This document shows, piece by piece, positions 1-11,192 of a stretch of DNA of 64,000 nt. The position numbers and the translations under genes were made by a program. Below the pieces are notes generated by a model. That model was given only the letters and a program-made list of their open reading frames with translations, made no database searches and had not been told where the DNA came from. Origin of the DNA: Paracentrotus lividus (taxonomy: Eukaryota > Echinodermata > Echinoidea > Camarodonta > Echinidae); assembly GCA_940671915.1 (NCBI GenBank), contig CALNVZ010002974.1, positions 19,137,214 to 19,201,213 of the forward strand, read 5' to 3'. Positions within the stretch are counted from its first letter, which is position 1; every line of letters begins with the position of its first letter.

Positions 1-248
1 ACTATACACATGATAAAAGAATAAATATAAAGAGCATACTTATAGTTATAGTACGTTGAACACCTGTATAAATTAAAAGTGTCGTTGTGGTGGCATGTAG
101 ATACATTAGACCTTCGCGCAGATTTCCAGGTATGACTTCGATCTAGGGATCAACACATAATTGAATTTTGCAGATTAAAACAACGTTTTACATCAACATC
201 TATTAACCATTGTTTGTTGAGCAGACTGTGAAATCCAAAGTGCTTGCG
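1..248. other. Intergenic, nothing recognised
   Basis: AT-rich sequence ahead of the first stomatin-related remnant. I see no gene, RNA or repeat in it. Confidence 0.5.
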
Positions 249-1200
249 ATGAATTTGGAACATTATGATGGACAGCTCCGAGATGATAGATTTCTGTCGC
301 TCATCCGAATCAGGCTGTATATATTGGTGAGGCGTAAACTCGAATCTGGGACTGGTTTTTGTGTGTGGATGTTAATCTCTACAATCGTGTATCTATTTTA
401 TCTATTGACAGTGTACCCGTGCTTTCTATTACTCTTTTACTGCATTAATAGTAAGTCCACGGAGTATGTAGAGAGCAGTTTTTTCGAGCTTGGACGCTCT
501 CTTGTCGGTGCGCTTAAAGGTCGGGATTGTTCTTTCATACTGTCCTTGTATTCTGAAGATTATACAATGTAGGGATCGTGCGTACGATTATCATTTGACT
601 ATCCTGCCTCAAAAAATCTGATTAGTGTGATAGTTTGCACCATATCGCGTGGACGTCGTAGCTTCTTCTACCGTGTGCATATAAGTCTTCCGATCAGCAT
701 ATGCCAATTGTGTAGGAAATCGCCGACCATCTTGACTTCGACTTCGGCGCTCGTTAGGCAACACTTCGAAATGTGCTGGGCACCATAGCACTGGCGAGTC
801 CTCGCAGTGAGGGAGTGGCGTCGTCCACTACAGCATTCATAGGTCGATTAGGATGGGACTACAACGACACTGGGGGATTTGTAGAACGAGTTGAGATGAA
901 GGGTGCATTTAGGGTTGCACGTGCTTGGTACAGCGTCGTAGAGAGCTCATGCGTGCTTGCTGCAGGCTGGAAGGCTTCCAGAGAAGTCCAGGGCTAGGTG
1001 ATCTGCTAGTACCGAAGTTTGGAGAACAGATACTGTCTGCTTCGTGCCTTCTGATGGTGAAGCAGTATATAGCAGTACATATTGTCCTGGTCGGACACGC
1101 GTCCGACATTTTCTCTCAGCAGCCTTCAGGACGACTGATACCTGGGTGACGGTTCTTCAGATGGCTTGAATCACTGGGCATTCTTCAGCCAGAGAAGTCT
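249..1200 (+). pseudogene. Stomatin-related remnant, copy 1 (heavily disrupted)
   Basis: Islands of stomatin sequence survive in the right order but in changing frames. At 480-570 there is a degraded version of the [13 protein letters not shown] and ILPCIEDY segments of the intact gene. At about 885-905 the VERVE segment is readable. At 960-1000 there is the alanine-rich helix region (KASREV). Further matches run to about 1200. The sequence cannot make a protein. Many differences from the intact gene at 25241-26086 are single inserted bases, for example in the stretch matching LFFILPC. A shared CGTACGATT word and a CCTCAAAAAATC word tie it to copy 3 (17861-18690) more than to the intact gene. 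It is either an old pseudogene or poorly polished sequence. Both ends are approximate. Confidence 0.7.
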
Positions 1201-4200
1201 AAAAATCTTTCATAATATTAGATAGATACTGGATTACTTGCTGGTTCGTAGTGGTCCGTAATTGGACTCTTCGGACGCCGCGGCCTAGGTTTTGTCCCTA
1301 GCAATCGTAAGGCCGCAGCGCGGTATGTGAAGACTGAAGAATTTGAGACAAATTTAGTACGACTGATGTTGCATGACCTCTCGGAATATGATCGATAAGG
1401 CGCAATAATTTCAGGTAGAGATCGTCTGATTACTAGATAAATATCACATATGTGGAATATGTATGCATTATTTATGCTGCACTGAAACCAACTTGGGATC
1501 GCTTCAAGAACAGGTACTAGGTTACTCATTGACCCGGTGATGATCCTGGCACTATGGGGAGTATAAAGTGGGAAATCTTATATTGTTGACTAAGGAACGG
1601 ATCGCTTGCATTCGTCAATTGCTATTATGTTTCCCTTCTGTCGGTCGGACACCGTGGATATTTGGCACTTCATGCAAAATGCTTGTGCATTGTATTTGTT
1701 CTATGAGTTGTTCTACTGTATCTCGATTTCCCGTATCTGGCGGATTTACCGCGTTGCATGGTCCACTTTATCGAGTGAAGTGAGTCTTTTTGTTTTGGGC
1801 AGTATCTCCGATTTGTGTCATTGTCTGGTATTGCTGTGATTAATCTGAGTGCTTCTAGATGAGTGAGGATATTTTTTGGCCCCTTATAAGTAATGTGGGC
1901 GAATTATCCCGGACATTTTTAGGAAAATAGCAGGCTGTGGTTTGTCTATGTACGAGGCTGGACACGATGTTGACAATCGTTGAGTTTTCTCTTGGTATTG
2001 TCTTTTTTTTCCATTTGTGTGTTTTATAAGAGAATTATTAATCATGTGTGTTGCCCAGTACTGTCTATATCTTATCATGACAGTCGCAGCACCCATTTCG
2101 ATATGTCGACATGTACACTTTGACAAATAAATGTGTAGGTTTGCTTTGTCGTAGTGGTATATGTATACGTGTAGCATGTTGTTCCTGCTATTGTTCGTCA
2201 GTAGCAACTGTTTCTAATGAGACAATAATGTGAGGCTTATTGTGTGGTATACGATTTGTTGTGGCGTTAATTGCTTGAATAGACTTGCGGGCGCGAAACC
2301 TTATGTGGAATGTGTCATACTTAAAAATTAGGTTCCCACCAAATCAGGTTTTGTCAATAAAAGTTCCCTGTGCTTTGGTGAATTTTACCGGTCAACCCAC
2401 TGTGTCATGTGCAGGACAAACTTCCTGGAGTTGCTGGCGTATTAGGCATCTTTCTTTTCTTTCTGTGTTACATTTTTGTGTGTTTATATTATATCTTTTT
2501 TGTGAGTTATCTTAGCTTTTTTTCTTTGATTATTTTTTTTTTGGTTTTTTTTTGTTTTATTTTTTGTTTATTTGTTCTTCGTTTTCTCTGTAATTTGTTG
2601 TTTTTTGCTTTTTGTTTTTTATCGCGGGCAGGCTGAGGTTTAGGGTTGGTCCGATAGGCAACTTCCTTAATCCTACGCTTGGCTTTGGTGTAATGATTTA
2701 GTTTTAAAGATTAACCACAATAAATATGTGTTTTGAGAATGGTTTTACATGTGAAATCAATACTTCTGTCATATAATGGGAAAATGTGCCGAGCTGGTTT
2801 TGTTTTTAATGCAGGTAGTTAAATAATAAGTAATTTACGATTGCAAATAATCTTGAAATTTGAAATTTTTGGATTAAGGAACGCCCTAATCAAGTTCCAT
2901 ATTATGCTGGCTTATATTTACCTTTGGTGTAAGAATAACATATGTGTTCTCATACCATTTATAGAATTATTACGCAATTTTAGTGAATTGTGGTAAAACG
3001 ATGCTGTGTATGTTGATGGATTGTAGAAGTTTCTAAAGTTATCGTTGTTTCAAACATAAACTCATAAAAAAGTTGATTCGAAAAAAGTGTATCTATATGT
3101 GGTTTTCATTGAATAGTGTGTTTTGACAGAGTCCGCTGGTACGGCATTTTTTGGTCATTCCTCTTGTCTTCGCTACTTGTCATCTTCTGCTGAGCAGCGG
3201 TTTCTCGTTTAGAAAAGTGACACAATCTTCGCAGTTCGGCAAGTTTACATGGGTAATGACTTTCTAAATAGAGTAACTAATGTATGTAAATTAAAAGGAT
3301 ACCCTAGATGGTCAGATTGGTACACACTAAACATAGCTTGTCACACCCTCCGTATCACCTTCTGTAAGATAGACTGCTCTGTGTGAATTTACTTATGGTC
3401 TTAGCTTACCTTGCGCCCTTAACTTGCTTCCGTGGGGCTCGTAGGGACGTTGTAATTTCTTCTTTGTTATAGGATGCCGATGTTTCGCTGCTCTTATTTA
3501 CTAGAGGAGGCACAAAGAGGTAATTCTGTAGCGGCAATCGGATATTAGCTAGTTGAAACATCTATACGTGGTCTCGTCAGTCAGAAGGTGGAATTACGTT
3601 TTTTCGCCGCTGATCACGTCCGAATTTGAATATTATGCTCTCCTGACTGTTATGTTCATCATACCTTGAATATGTTTGTTCCCTGCGTGTGTTTGTTACT
3701 TTGGTGTGGGTGGAGAGCGATCATCGGTCTACCTCGCATCGTAGGCATTCCCCACTCAAAACTCGCTATTCTGCGTGGACCTTTATTTCACCAATTAAGA
3801 TTTTGTGCTAACTAATCGTCGCTCTTCTGGTCGTCCAGTGATGCCCATTTTGTGGTGATTTTTGTCTCGTGATCAATACTCTTTGGCGCGTACCACTGTT
3901 TTGATGTTTCCATCGTCGACGAGCGGGTTAACGCCCACATCAGTCCTATCGCTTCACGTGTGGCAAGATGGATCGCCAGAGACAGGGCTGAGGCGGTAGG
4001 ACCTCTGTTTTCATAACTTGTGTGTTCCTTAAGTATATGATAGTCTATATTTTACGGGACATGCGTTAGTGGATCTTGCTTGGTGCTAGGGGTGAAGCAG
4101 GCGTTGAGTACAAACGTAAGATTTGGTGACAAAGTTCTTGATTATATTTTTTATAGCCAGTCCTTGTAATCTGGGAACACATATAAGAAGATAAAATTCC

Positions 4201-6700
4201 GACTCGTTACCCTATGAACAAATCATCAGTTTATTTTCCCTTAAGTTTCTGTTTGATGGATCCTTGATGACAAGGGCTAGTAATTGAGTTCATTATTGGA
4301 TTTAATACTTTTTAAATCGTTGAGTGTGTGTTGTTTAGGTTAGACGATTTACACAATACAGGTGTTGAGGGAGCGTATGAAATTGTTCTATAATAAGGTG
4401 TAGAATATAGACGCCAATAAAATTCGGATGGTTTGAATTTCATCCATATTTCATAATTAAATAAACTTTTGACCTGTGCGCTTTTTCGTATAGACAAAGC
4501 TTAGCACTCGAGGCCTGATCGTAGATCTCATAATCTAGATTTAAATTTCGAAAGAACAGATAGTGACAGTGTGTCATGATAATCGACCTCCGTGTGTTTT
4601 TCGTCGGTGGATACTCGAGTGGTGCTTCTGAGTGGCGCTCTCGTGGTGAAAAAGACTGAGAGTGCCTTAAACTTAAAGGTGAGAAGCGTGAGCTAAATGG
4701 CTCTCCTACGCTTTTTGTTACTCATAAGTTTTCTGGGTGGTGACAAGACTGTTTTTGTAAGAATATAGGTCTTTCGAGAAAGGGAGGTTTCTAGCGGAAG
4801 TGGCATCCAAGTAGCCGTATAAGTGCCCAGAAGAGCTTGGCAAAGGAAAAGGCCGGGTTGTATTGAGGCCAACCCCAGGCATATCAATCAACGTAACGAA
4901 CAGGACGCGACTATTCAATCCACGGGACGGCATAATGATGCCGCGCCTTGGGACCAAAAGTAACAAAACTATTCACCTTTCACGTCGATAGTGGTGATTC
5001 AGCTTGTACACGTAGCAAGCAGGCACGAGTTGAATGGATAGCAGTCTTAGGGAGTCGGTATTCCGGTACTAATGCGGACAGGCTATTGCTAGCGAGCAGA
5101 ATGCTTTCTTTGCAGATACGTATCAGATTGGCTATTGTTCCTCAATGGCCGAAGACACTGCTTGGATGATTGAAACGTATTAGTTGAGCAGCACTCAATG
5201 CTTAGGCGTCTGAGATGTATTTTGGATCCCTAGGTAAGAGTATGATGGGGGTAGATGCAATGGGCTTAGGTCCATTCTAGGATGGACTCATTCTGTCATG
5301 CGAACGTCTTATTCGGTTCACGTGAACTCTGGTTTTTTTTCAATTGGAGAATACGTGGTGGCCTAGATCTATTAGACGGGAGTTGAATGTGTGTGTGTGT
5401 TGGTTTATTGTTTCATTTAGTGATTCTTTTATACATCCCTTCATCTCGGACTGTGATGCTTGCTATTTTTATCTCGCGCCTTTTGGAGGCCTGTCGTGTT
5501 CGAAGGTGTGACGTCGGGACTTACTGTACCCAACTAATCGGTTGTAGTCACTTATATCCTTGTCTTGGGACCAAACACTCAGTGACCTGCAAGATTTTCT
5601 GACGTCGGGCTAGAGTGATCCATGATTGTTTTTCTATGTCGCAGAAGGGTGTTCATAATTGGAACTGAACTATGATATATTGCATTCAAGTCGGGGCGGT
5701 TCGATAGCCAAAGGTACTCTGTCGGGGACGTTTTCTTCCGCCGACAACATGCTTAAAAGTGCTACTGAAAGTGCGTGGTAGCATTTTTGGTTCGTTGCTT
5801 CGCATGAGGCTCAAGATTTAGTGTCCGTGTGTCTCACAGTTGGCCTGCGTCGTTTGCCATCCTATGGTTGATGATCAATGGATTGCTGCGTCACCGCATG
5901 GATACATGTAGGGATTGTCGTATATAAATGTAAAGTGAGCTTAATTGGGTGGCTAAATATGGAGCGACGTCAGAATCATAGAGCAGGTTGCTGGCGATAA
6001 AATCCTACGTCTGAACTTTGCACTTTAAGGAAAGACAGTAATAGTGGGGTCGTGTAGGAGTTACTAGCAAATTCTCCCACGGTGACGACCTTTTAGAGTA
6101 CCCATATTGTATTTTTCCAGTGAACTTTGACTTGATAGTTCTCGACACTCTTCGCGAATAAGATGCGATGGGGCTAATACAGGGTTTCCTGTTCCTGTTG
6201 TTTAGATTAATCTTCATCTCGATTTGGAACTTTTTGATTAGTGGAGGAAGTATCGGCACGATGTAGGTTTAAACAGATGGGCTCCAGACAGAGTGATGGA
6301 TGGACGGTTAGCCAGGAGAGATATAATACAAAGAAGATTTTGGAAGACTCACTTCAATATATTCTATTCTACAATCAGTGTCTAGTAAGTTCAAATTTAT
6401 AGGATAGAATGGCTGAAACATTCAAAGGCACGTCTGATGGCGATATGAACATAACTAGGTTGTGATACATCCATGCTTTGCTGCCGCTACGTGGCAGACT
6501 AGTTGTTAGGCTGGTACTGGTAAGGCATTGCAGGTCGGGGGAGTCGACCGAGGTGAACCGAGTGCGACACGAGTGCTGGCAAGCAACTGCAAGAACTACC
6601 GGTTGAAATTACAATTCACACTGTAGCTATGTGCGCGTGGTTCCCTAAAATGTGTTTTATGAGGAGTCTGATGGAAGCTTTGTAGAATAAGTGTCGAGAA
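1201..6700. other. Gene-free stretch of unusual G/T-rich composition
   Basis: No open frame with recognisable protein content, no tandem repeat and no transposon end is visible across 5.5 kb. The plus strand is visibly rich in G and T; bases 3661-3720, for example, count A 9, C 8, G 19, T 24. CpG words are commoner than in the AT-rich DNA to the right. A T-rich stretch lies at 2440-2630. The texture continues from the disrupted stomatin copy 1 and fades before copy 2, so the whole left end may share one origin or one assembly problem. Confidence 0.5.
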
Positions 6701-6717
6701 AAGAAAAGTTTACAGTG

Positions 6718-7554
6718 TGGGAATGGAAGCCAGTGGTGAAATGTATTTTGGTCCATCCAGAACAGTTGCAGTTATTGGGTGGCGATACTCCGAGATGGGG
6801 AACTTGGTTTCTGTGGAATGTTACTCACAACTCTTCATATATATTATTGTCTACTGTCGTACCTTTCTCACTCTTTACTGCATAAAGTGGCCAGAGTATG
6901 AAAGAGCAGTCATCTTCAGGCTTGGACGTCTTTTGTCCGGTGGTGCCAAGAGTCCGGGACTGTTCTTCGTTTTGCCCTGTATCGATAATTACACCAAAGT
7001 TGATCTTCGCACGATTCTTTTGATATCCTCACTCAAGAATTCTGACTAGAGACAGTCTGACCATCTCCGTGGATGCGTAGTCTTCTACCTGTCAAGAATG
7101 CAACCATCAGCATCGCCAATGGTGGAAAATGCCGACACGTCGACAAGACTCGGCCAGACAACGCTCCGTAATGTCCTGCACAAGAACTTGGCCGAGGTCC
7201 TTGCAGACGGTGAAGGCATTAGTCATTACATGCAGTCAACCCTGGATCGAGACACCGACCCATGGGGAATTCTTGTAGAACGAGTTGAGATCAAGGATGT
7301 TAGCTTGCAACAACACCTCCAGAGAGCCATGGCTGCTGAGGCTGAAGCTTCCAGAGAGGCCAGAGCCAAGGTGATTGCTGCTGAAGGAGAATGCTGCTCG
7401 TGCCCTGAAGGAAGCAGCAGATACTATTTCAGAATCTCCACGGCCCTTCAGCTGAGGATATCTTCAGACTCTGAACACAGTTTCAGCAGAGAAGAATACA
7501 CCATCTATCTTTCCACTTCCAATTGATCTCCTGAAGGTATCATGAGCAAATAAA
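6718..7554 (+). pseudogene. Stomatin-related pseudogene, copy 2
   Basis: A nearly full-length stomatin (SPFH/band 7) reading frame, broken by frameshifts and stops. Its N-terminal part (about 6718-7049) contains a degraded hydrophobic hairpin, then [19 protein letters not shown], then [15 protein letters not shown] stop falls just after the segment matching EILTRDSL. The second part (7098-7420) reads through TTLRNVL, GISHYMQSTLDRDTDPWGI, VERVEIKDV and the alanine/glutamate-rich helix AEAEASREARAKVIAAEGE, then shifts frame. The last codons before the stop match the intact gene's GIMSK ending. Most differences are substitutions, fewer are indels, so this is the best preserved of the three broken copies. 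It lacks introns, like the intact gene. Shared differences such as NAD instead of EDA group it with copies 1 and 3. Confidence 0.85.
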
Positions 7555-7797
7555 TGAAGCACGCCCTATTTGGTTGTCGTGGATTGGTAGCCTACTTGTA
7601 GTCTGATAAAGATATGGTGAGTTTATATCTTTATTAAAAATTCATTTTATCTTATTTTATTTTTCTTAAACCTCAAACGAATTTCAAAACTAAAATCAAC
7701 TGAAATTGATTTCATAAACAAATAGTACAATTGCACAACATCCCGATCAATTTGTGGACTATATTATCGTAAATTGCATGTTAATTCATATTTTAGA
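7555..7797. other. AT-rich spacer
   Basis: Short AT-rich stretch between stomatin copy 2 and the large inverted repeat. Nothing is recognised in it. Confidence 0.5.
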
Positions 7798-7914
7798 CTA
7801 CTAGTAGAGCGGATTAGCTGAATAATTGTGCAAAATTTGACTAAAGCATGAAACTTCTACCAATGGTAGCACATGCCATAAGTTTCATTTTAAGATCGGG
7901 AGGCACGTCAGATT

Positions 7915-8425
7915 TGACCTCTGGTGACCTCCAGAGGTCAATGACCTTAAACTATCAAAATATTGATGTTTGACATCATTTTTCAATGAATGACATGATG
8001 ATAATGCACGGAACATGCATTATATTTTGTAATAAAGGATTATTAATTATAGACAGGGTTTTAGATTTGAATTCTGAGAACAATGAAAGGTCAATGACTC
8101 AAGATATTAGAATATGAATATTTAGCGTTATTGGCTGAGGAGAAACATTGCTATGGTATAAAACTTTGCATTTTTGGTTAAAATGAGACCGTTTTGATAT
8201 TCTCAGAGCAATTGATACTCATTTACAGGTTCTTAACCTTTGACCTCCGTAGACTGCAAAAGGTCATTGACCTCAAAATATGAATATATTGATATTTACG
8301 CTGTTGGTTATTTCATACTCTACATGTGTGAAGTCTGTTGCAATGAATAGCTTTCATGTTACATAGGCAAGTTTCTACCTTGACCTCTGACATGTATGAG
8401 GTCAAAGGTCGACATAGGCAGGTCA
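7915..8425. promoter_or_regulatory. Cluster of nuclear-receptor-type AGGTCA half-sites, left arm
   Basis: Eleven perfect AGGTCA/TGACCT hexamers lie in 511 bases, starting at 7915, 7925, 7935, 7942, 8088, 8241, 8261, 8268, 8381, 8399 and 8420. About 0.25 would be expected by chance. Two pairs (7935-7947 and 8261-8273) are perfect inverted repeats with a one-base spacer (IR1). 8399-8411 is a direct repeat with one-base spacer (DR1, second half AGGTCG). AGGTCA is the core half-site of many nuclear receptors. Actual binding is inferred and untested. Confidence 0.45.
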
Positions 8426-8752
8426 CTATAATGAAAGACAATAACGTCTTCCATTAGCTGATTGTCATAATCTTGTCCTGCGTGGTTCTCCTGCCGAGTC
8501 TTTGTTGATCAGCTTTATCTTATATTTACTTGAGGAGCTGGAGGCGGATGCTTGCATGCTTTAGTAGATGCTGTACAGAAAAAGATCAAGAAAGCGCAGG
8601 CCACTACTGTTTGGTACTGGCTAATTTCAACAACAAAGATACTGACAAACTTTACATAGCTCTTTGTAGAAGATTCAGCATCCAGTAATCGCTTACATGT
8701 ATTTCTGTTTCCAATTGTCATGCCCTCCTACATGTAGAGTATGATACTGTAC

Positions 8753-9518
8753 ATATTCCCTAAAAAAAAAGAAAGAAGTCTGCCTGGAAGATGTGAAAAG
8801 TGCTCCCTGAAGTAACATAATCTCTTATATGTATTCCAAGTGATATGAGTATAATAAAGAAACTGCAAGTTATATGGTACAGACTCCATTCATGTCACTG
8901 TTACACGTAGAGCGCTTTGTTGCGCTGATGAACGTCTGCAATAGTGATGGAAGTGAACAATGTCAGGTAGTAGTAATAGTCACAAGAAGAGAGATATCTG
9001 TCCTGTCCCGTTCTCGTCTGCACACACCTCTTCAAAACAATCAAAGGAAACTACCTATCGAGTGAGTGAATGAAATTTTCTCGGATAGCAACCGTCTCCA
9101 AATAGATAGGGATGAGACTTTTGTTAGACGTTGCTAGCGTGCAACGTTTCTTGCTCTTACATCAGTTCATGGTAAGAATTGAGGCCTCTGAGAGCAAAGG
9201 AATTCCTTTTGTCCCTGTCAGATGGGCTTGGTACAGGTCAGGATTCGGAACCAATAGGTGGTTCTTATAGCAGTCCTGTAGAGCCAAAGATTATGGGTGA
9301 AGAACTGTTAGTACGACCTGACATTGTTCACTTTCATGACTATTGCAGACAAAGTCAGCAACAACAATGCTAGCACTCTACAGGTAGCACTTTACATGTA
9401 GCAGTGACATGTGTCTGTACTCGTATAACTTCGAATATCTTTATACTCACATAACTTGGACTAGGCGTTACTCCCGGGAGCACTTTACAGGCAGACTCAT
9501 TTCCTTTCTAGCGAAAAA
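8753..9518. other. Loop between the inverted-repeat arms
   Basis: Single-copy spacer of about 770 bases. Short open stretches exist (for example 9179-9373) but none shows a recognisable protein. An A run lies at 8762-8771. Confidence 0.4.
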
Positions 9519-9871
9519 GAACAGCATCATACTTATGAGGGCATGACAATTGGAAACATATACACGTGTTTTAATAGCGATTGCTTATCAGTACAAAGAG
9601 CTATGTAAAGTTCGCCAGTATCTATGTTGTTGAAAGTAGCCAGTGCCAAAACAGCAGTATCCACACTTTCGTATAGCCTGCACTTTCTTGATGACTTTTC
9701 TGTACAGCATCTATATACCCAAGCATGCAAGTATCCGCTCCAGCTCCTCAAGTAAATATGTGACGAAGCGATCAAGTCGGACTCGGCTGGAGAATCACGC
9801 AGGAAAAAGTATGACAATATAGTGGAAGACGTTGTTGTCTCTTTATTAGCGACCACGCCTATGTCGACCTT

Positions 9872-11063
9872 TGACCTCATATATGTCAGAGGTCAAGGTA
9901 GACACTTGTCTACGTAACATGAACGCTATTCATTTCAACAAACTTCATACGTAGAGAATATGAAAATAGCCAACAGCGCAAATATCAATATTTTCATATT
10001 TTGAGGTCAATGACCTTTAGCAGTAACACGGAGGTCAAGGTTAAAAACCTGTAAATGAGTATCAAGTGCTCTAAAATATCTCATTTAACCAAAAATACAA
10101 AGTATTATACCATAGCAATGTTTCTACTTAGCCAAGTAACGCTAAATATTCATATTCTGATATTTGAGGTCGTTGACCTTCATTGTTCTCAGAGTTAAAT
10201 CTAAAGCCCTGTCTATAATTAATAGTCCTTGAATACATAATGTAATGCATGTTCCATGAATTATCAATACCAAATGTCAATTTACATTGANNNNNNNNNN
10301 NNNNNNNNNNNNNNNNNNNNNNNNNNNNNNNNNNNNNNNNNNNNNNNNNNNNNNNNNNNNNNNNNNNNNNNNNNNNNNNNNNNNNNNNNNNNNNNNNNNN
10401 NNNNNNNNNNNNNNNNNNNNNNNNNNNNNNNNNNNNNNNNNNNNNNNNNNNNNNNNNNNNNNNNNNNNNNNNNNNNNNNNNNNNNNNNNNNNNNNNNNNN
10501 NNNNNNNNNNNNNNNNNNNNNNNNNNNNNNNNNNNNNNNNNNNNNNNNNNNNNNNNNNNNNNNNNNNNNNNNNNNNNNNNNNNNNNNNNNNNNNNNNNNN
10601 NNNNNNNNNNNNNNNNNNNNNNNNNNNNNNNNNNNNNNNNNNNNNNNNNNNNNNNNNNNNNNNNNNNNNNNNNNNNNNNNNNNNNNNNNNNNNNNNNNNN
10701 NNNNNNNNNNNNNNNNNNNNNNNNNNNNNNNNNNNNNNNNNNNNNNNNNNNNNNNNNNNNNNNNNNNNNNNNNNNNNNNNNNNNNNNNNNNNNNNNNNNN
10801 NNNNNNNNNNNNNNNNNNNNNNNNNNNNNNNNNNNNNNNNNNNNNNNNNNNNNNNNNNNNNNNNNNNNNNNNNNNNNNNNNNNNNNNNNNNNNNNNNNNN
10901 NNNNNNNNNNNNNNNNNNNNNNNNNNNNNNNNNNNNNNNNNNNNNNNNNNNNNNNNNNNNNNNNNNNNNNNNNNNNNNNNNNNNNNNNNCATTGAAAAGT
11001 GATGTGAAACATCAATATTTTGATAGTTTAAGGTCATTGACCTCTTGAGGTCACCAGAGGTCA
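9872..11063. promoter_or_regulatory. Cluster of AGGTCA half-sites, right arm
   Basis: Mirror counterpart of the left-arm cluster. Perfect hexamers start at 9872, 9890, 10004, 10011, 10032, 10174, 11031, 11038, 11048 and 11058. IR1 pairs occur at 10004-10016 and 11031-11043, and a degenerate one at 10167-10179. The assembly gap lies inside this interval. Confidence 0.45.
10291..10989. other. Assembly gap (699 N)
   Basis: A run of Ns. The sequences on its two sides correspond to nearly adjacent positions of the left arm (around 7985-8015), so little unique arm sequence is missing. The true gap may be very short, or it may hold an insertion. All open frames spanning the Ns are artefacts. Confidence 0.98.
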
Positions 11064-11192
11064 AATCTGAAGTGCCTCCTGATCTTAAAATGAAACTTAT
11101 GGCATGTACTACCATTGGTAGAAGTTTCATGCTTTAGTCAAAATTTGCACAATTTACCTAAAATTTAGAGCTAAACAGCTCTACTATACGTC

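Larger units (their letters stand above)
7798..11192. repeat. Large imperfect inverted repeat (about 0.95 kb arms) with an assembly gap in the right arm
   Basis: The left arm (7798-8752) and right arm (9519-11192) are reverse complements along their whole length, with scattered substitutions and small indels. They can be followed from the outer TAGTAGAGC / AAAGCATGAAAC words to the inner CCAATTGTCATGCCCTC words. The loop is 8753-9518. The right arm is interrupted by 699 Ns. Both arms keep a related open stretch: plus-strand 8527-8688 (53 codons, containing RCCTEK and LYIALC) and minus-strand 9533-9880 (containing RCCTEK and FNNIDTGELYIALC). I do not recognise that peptide. The structure may be two head-to-head copies of one repeat or a single palindromic element. 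Confidence 0.85.

Noticed and set aside
10128..11130. Open frames across the N run
   Set aside because: The Ns hide any stops, so these frames mean nothing.
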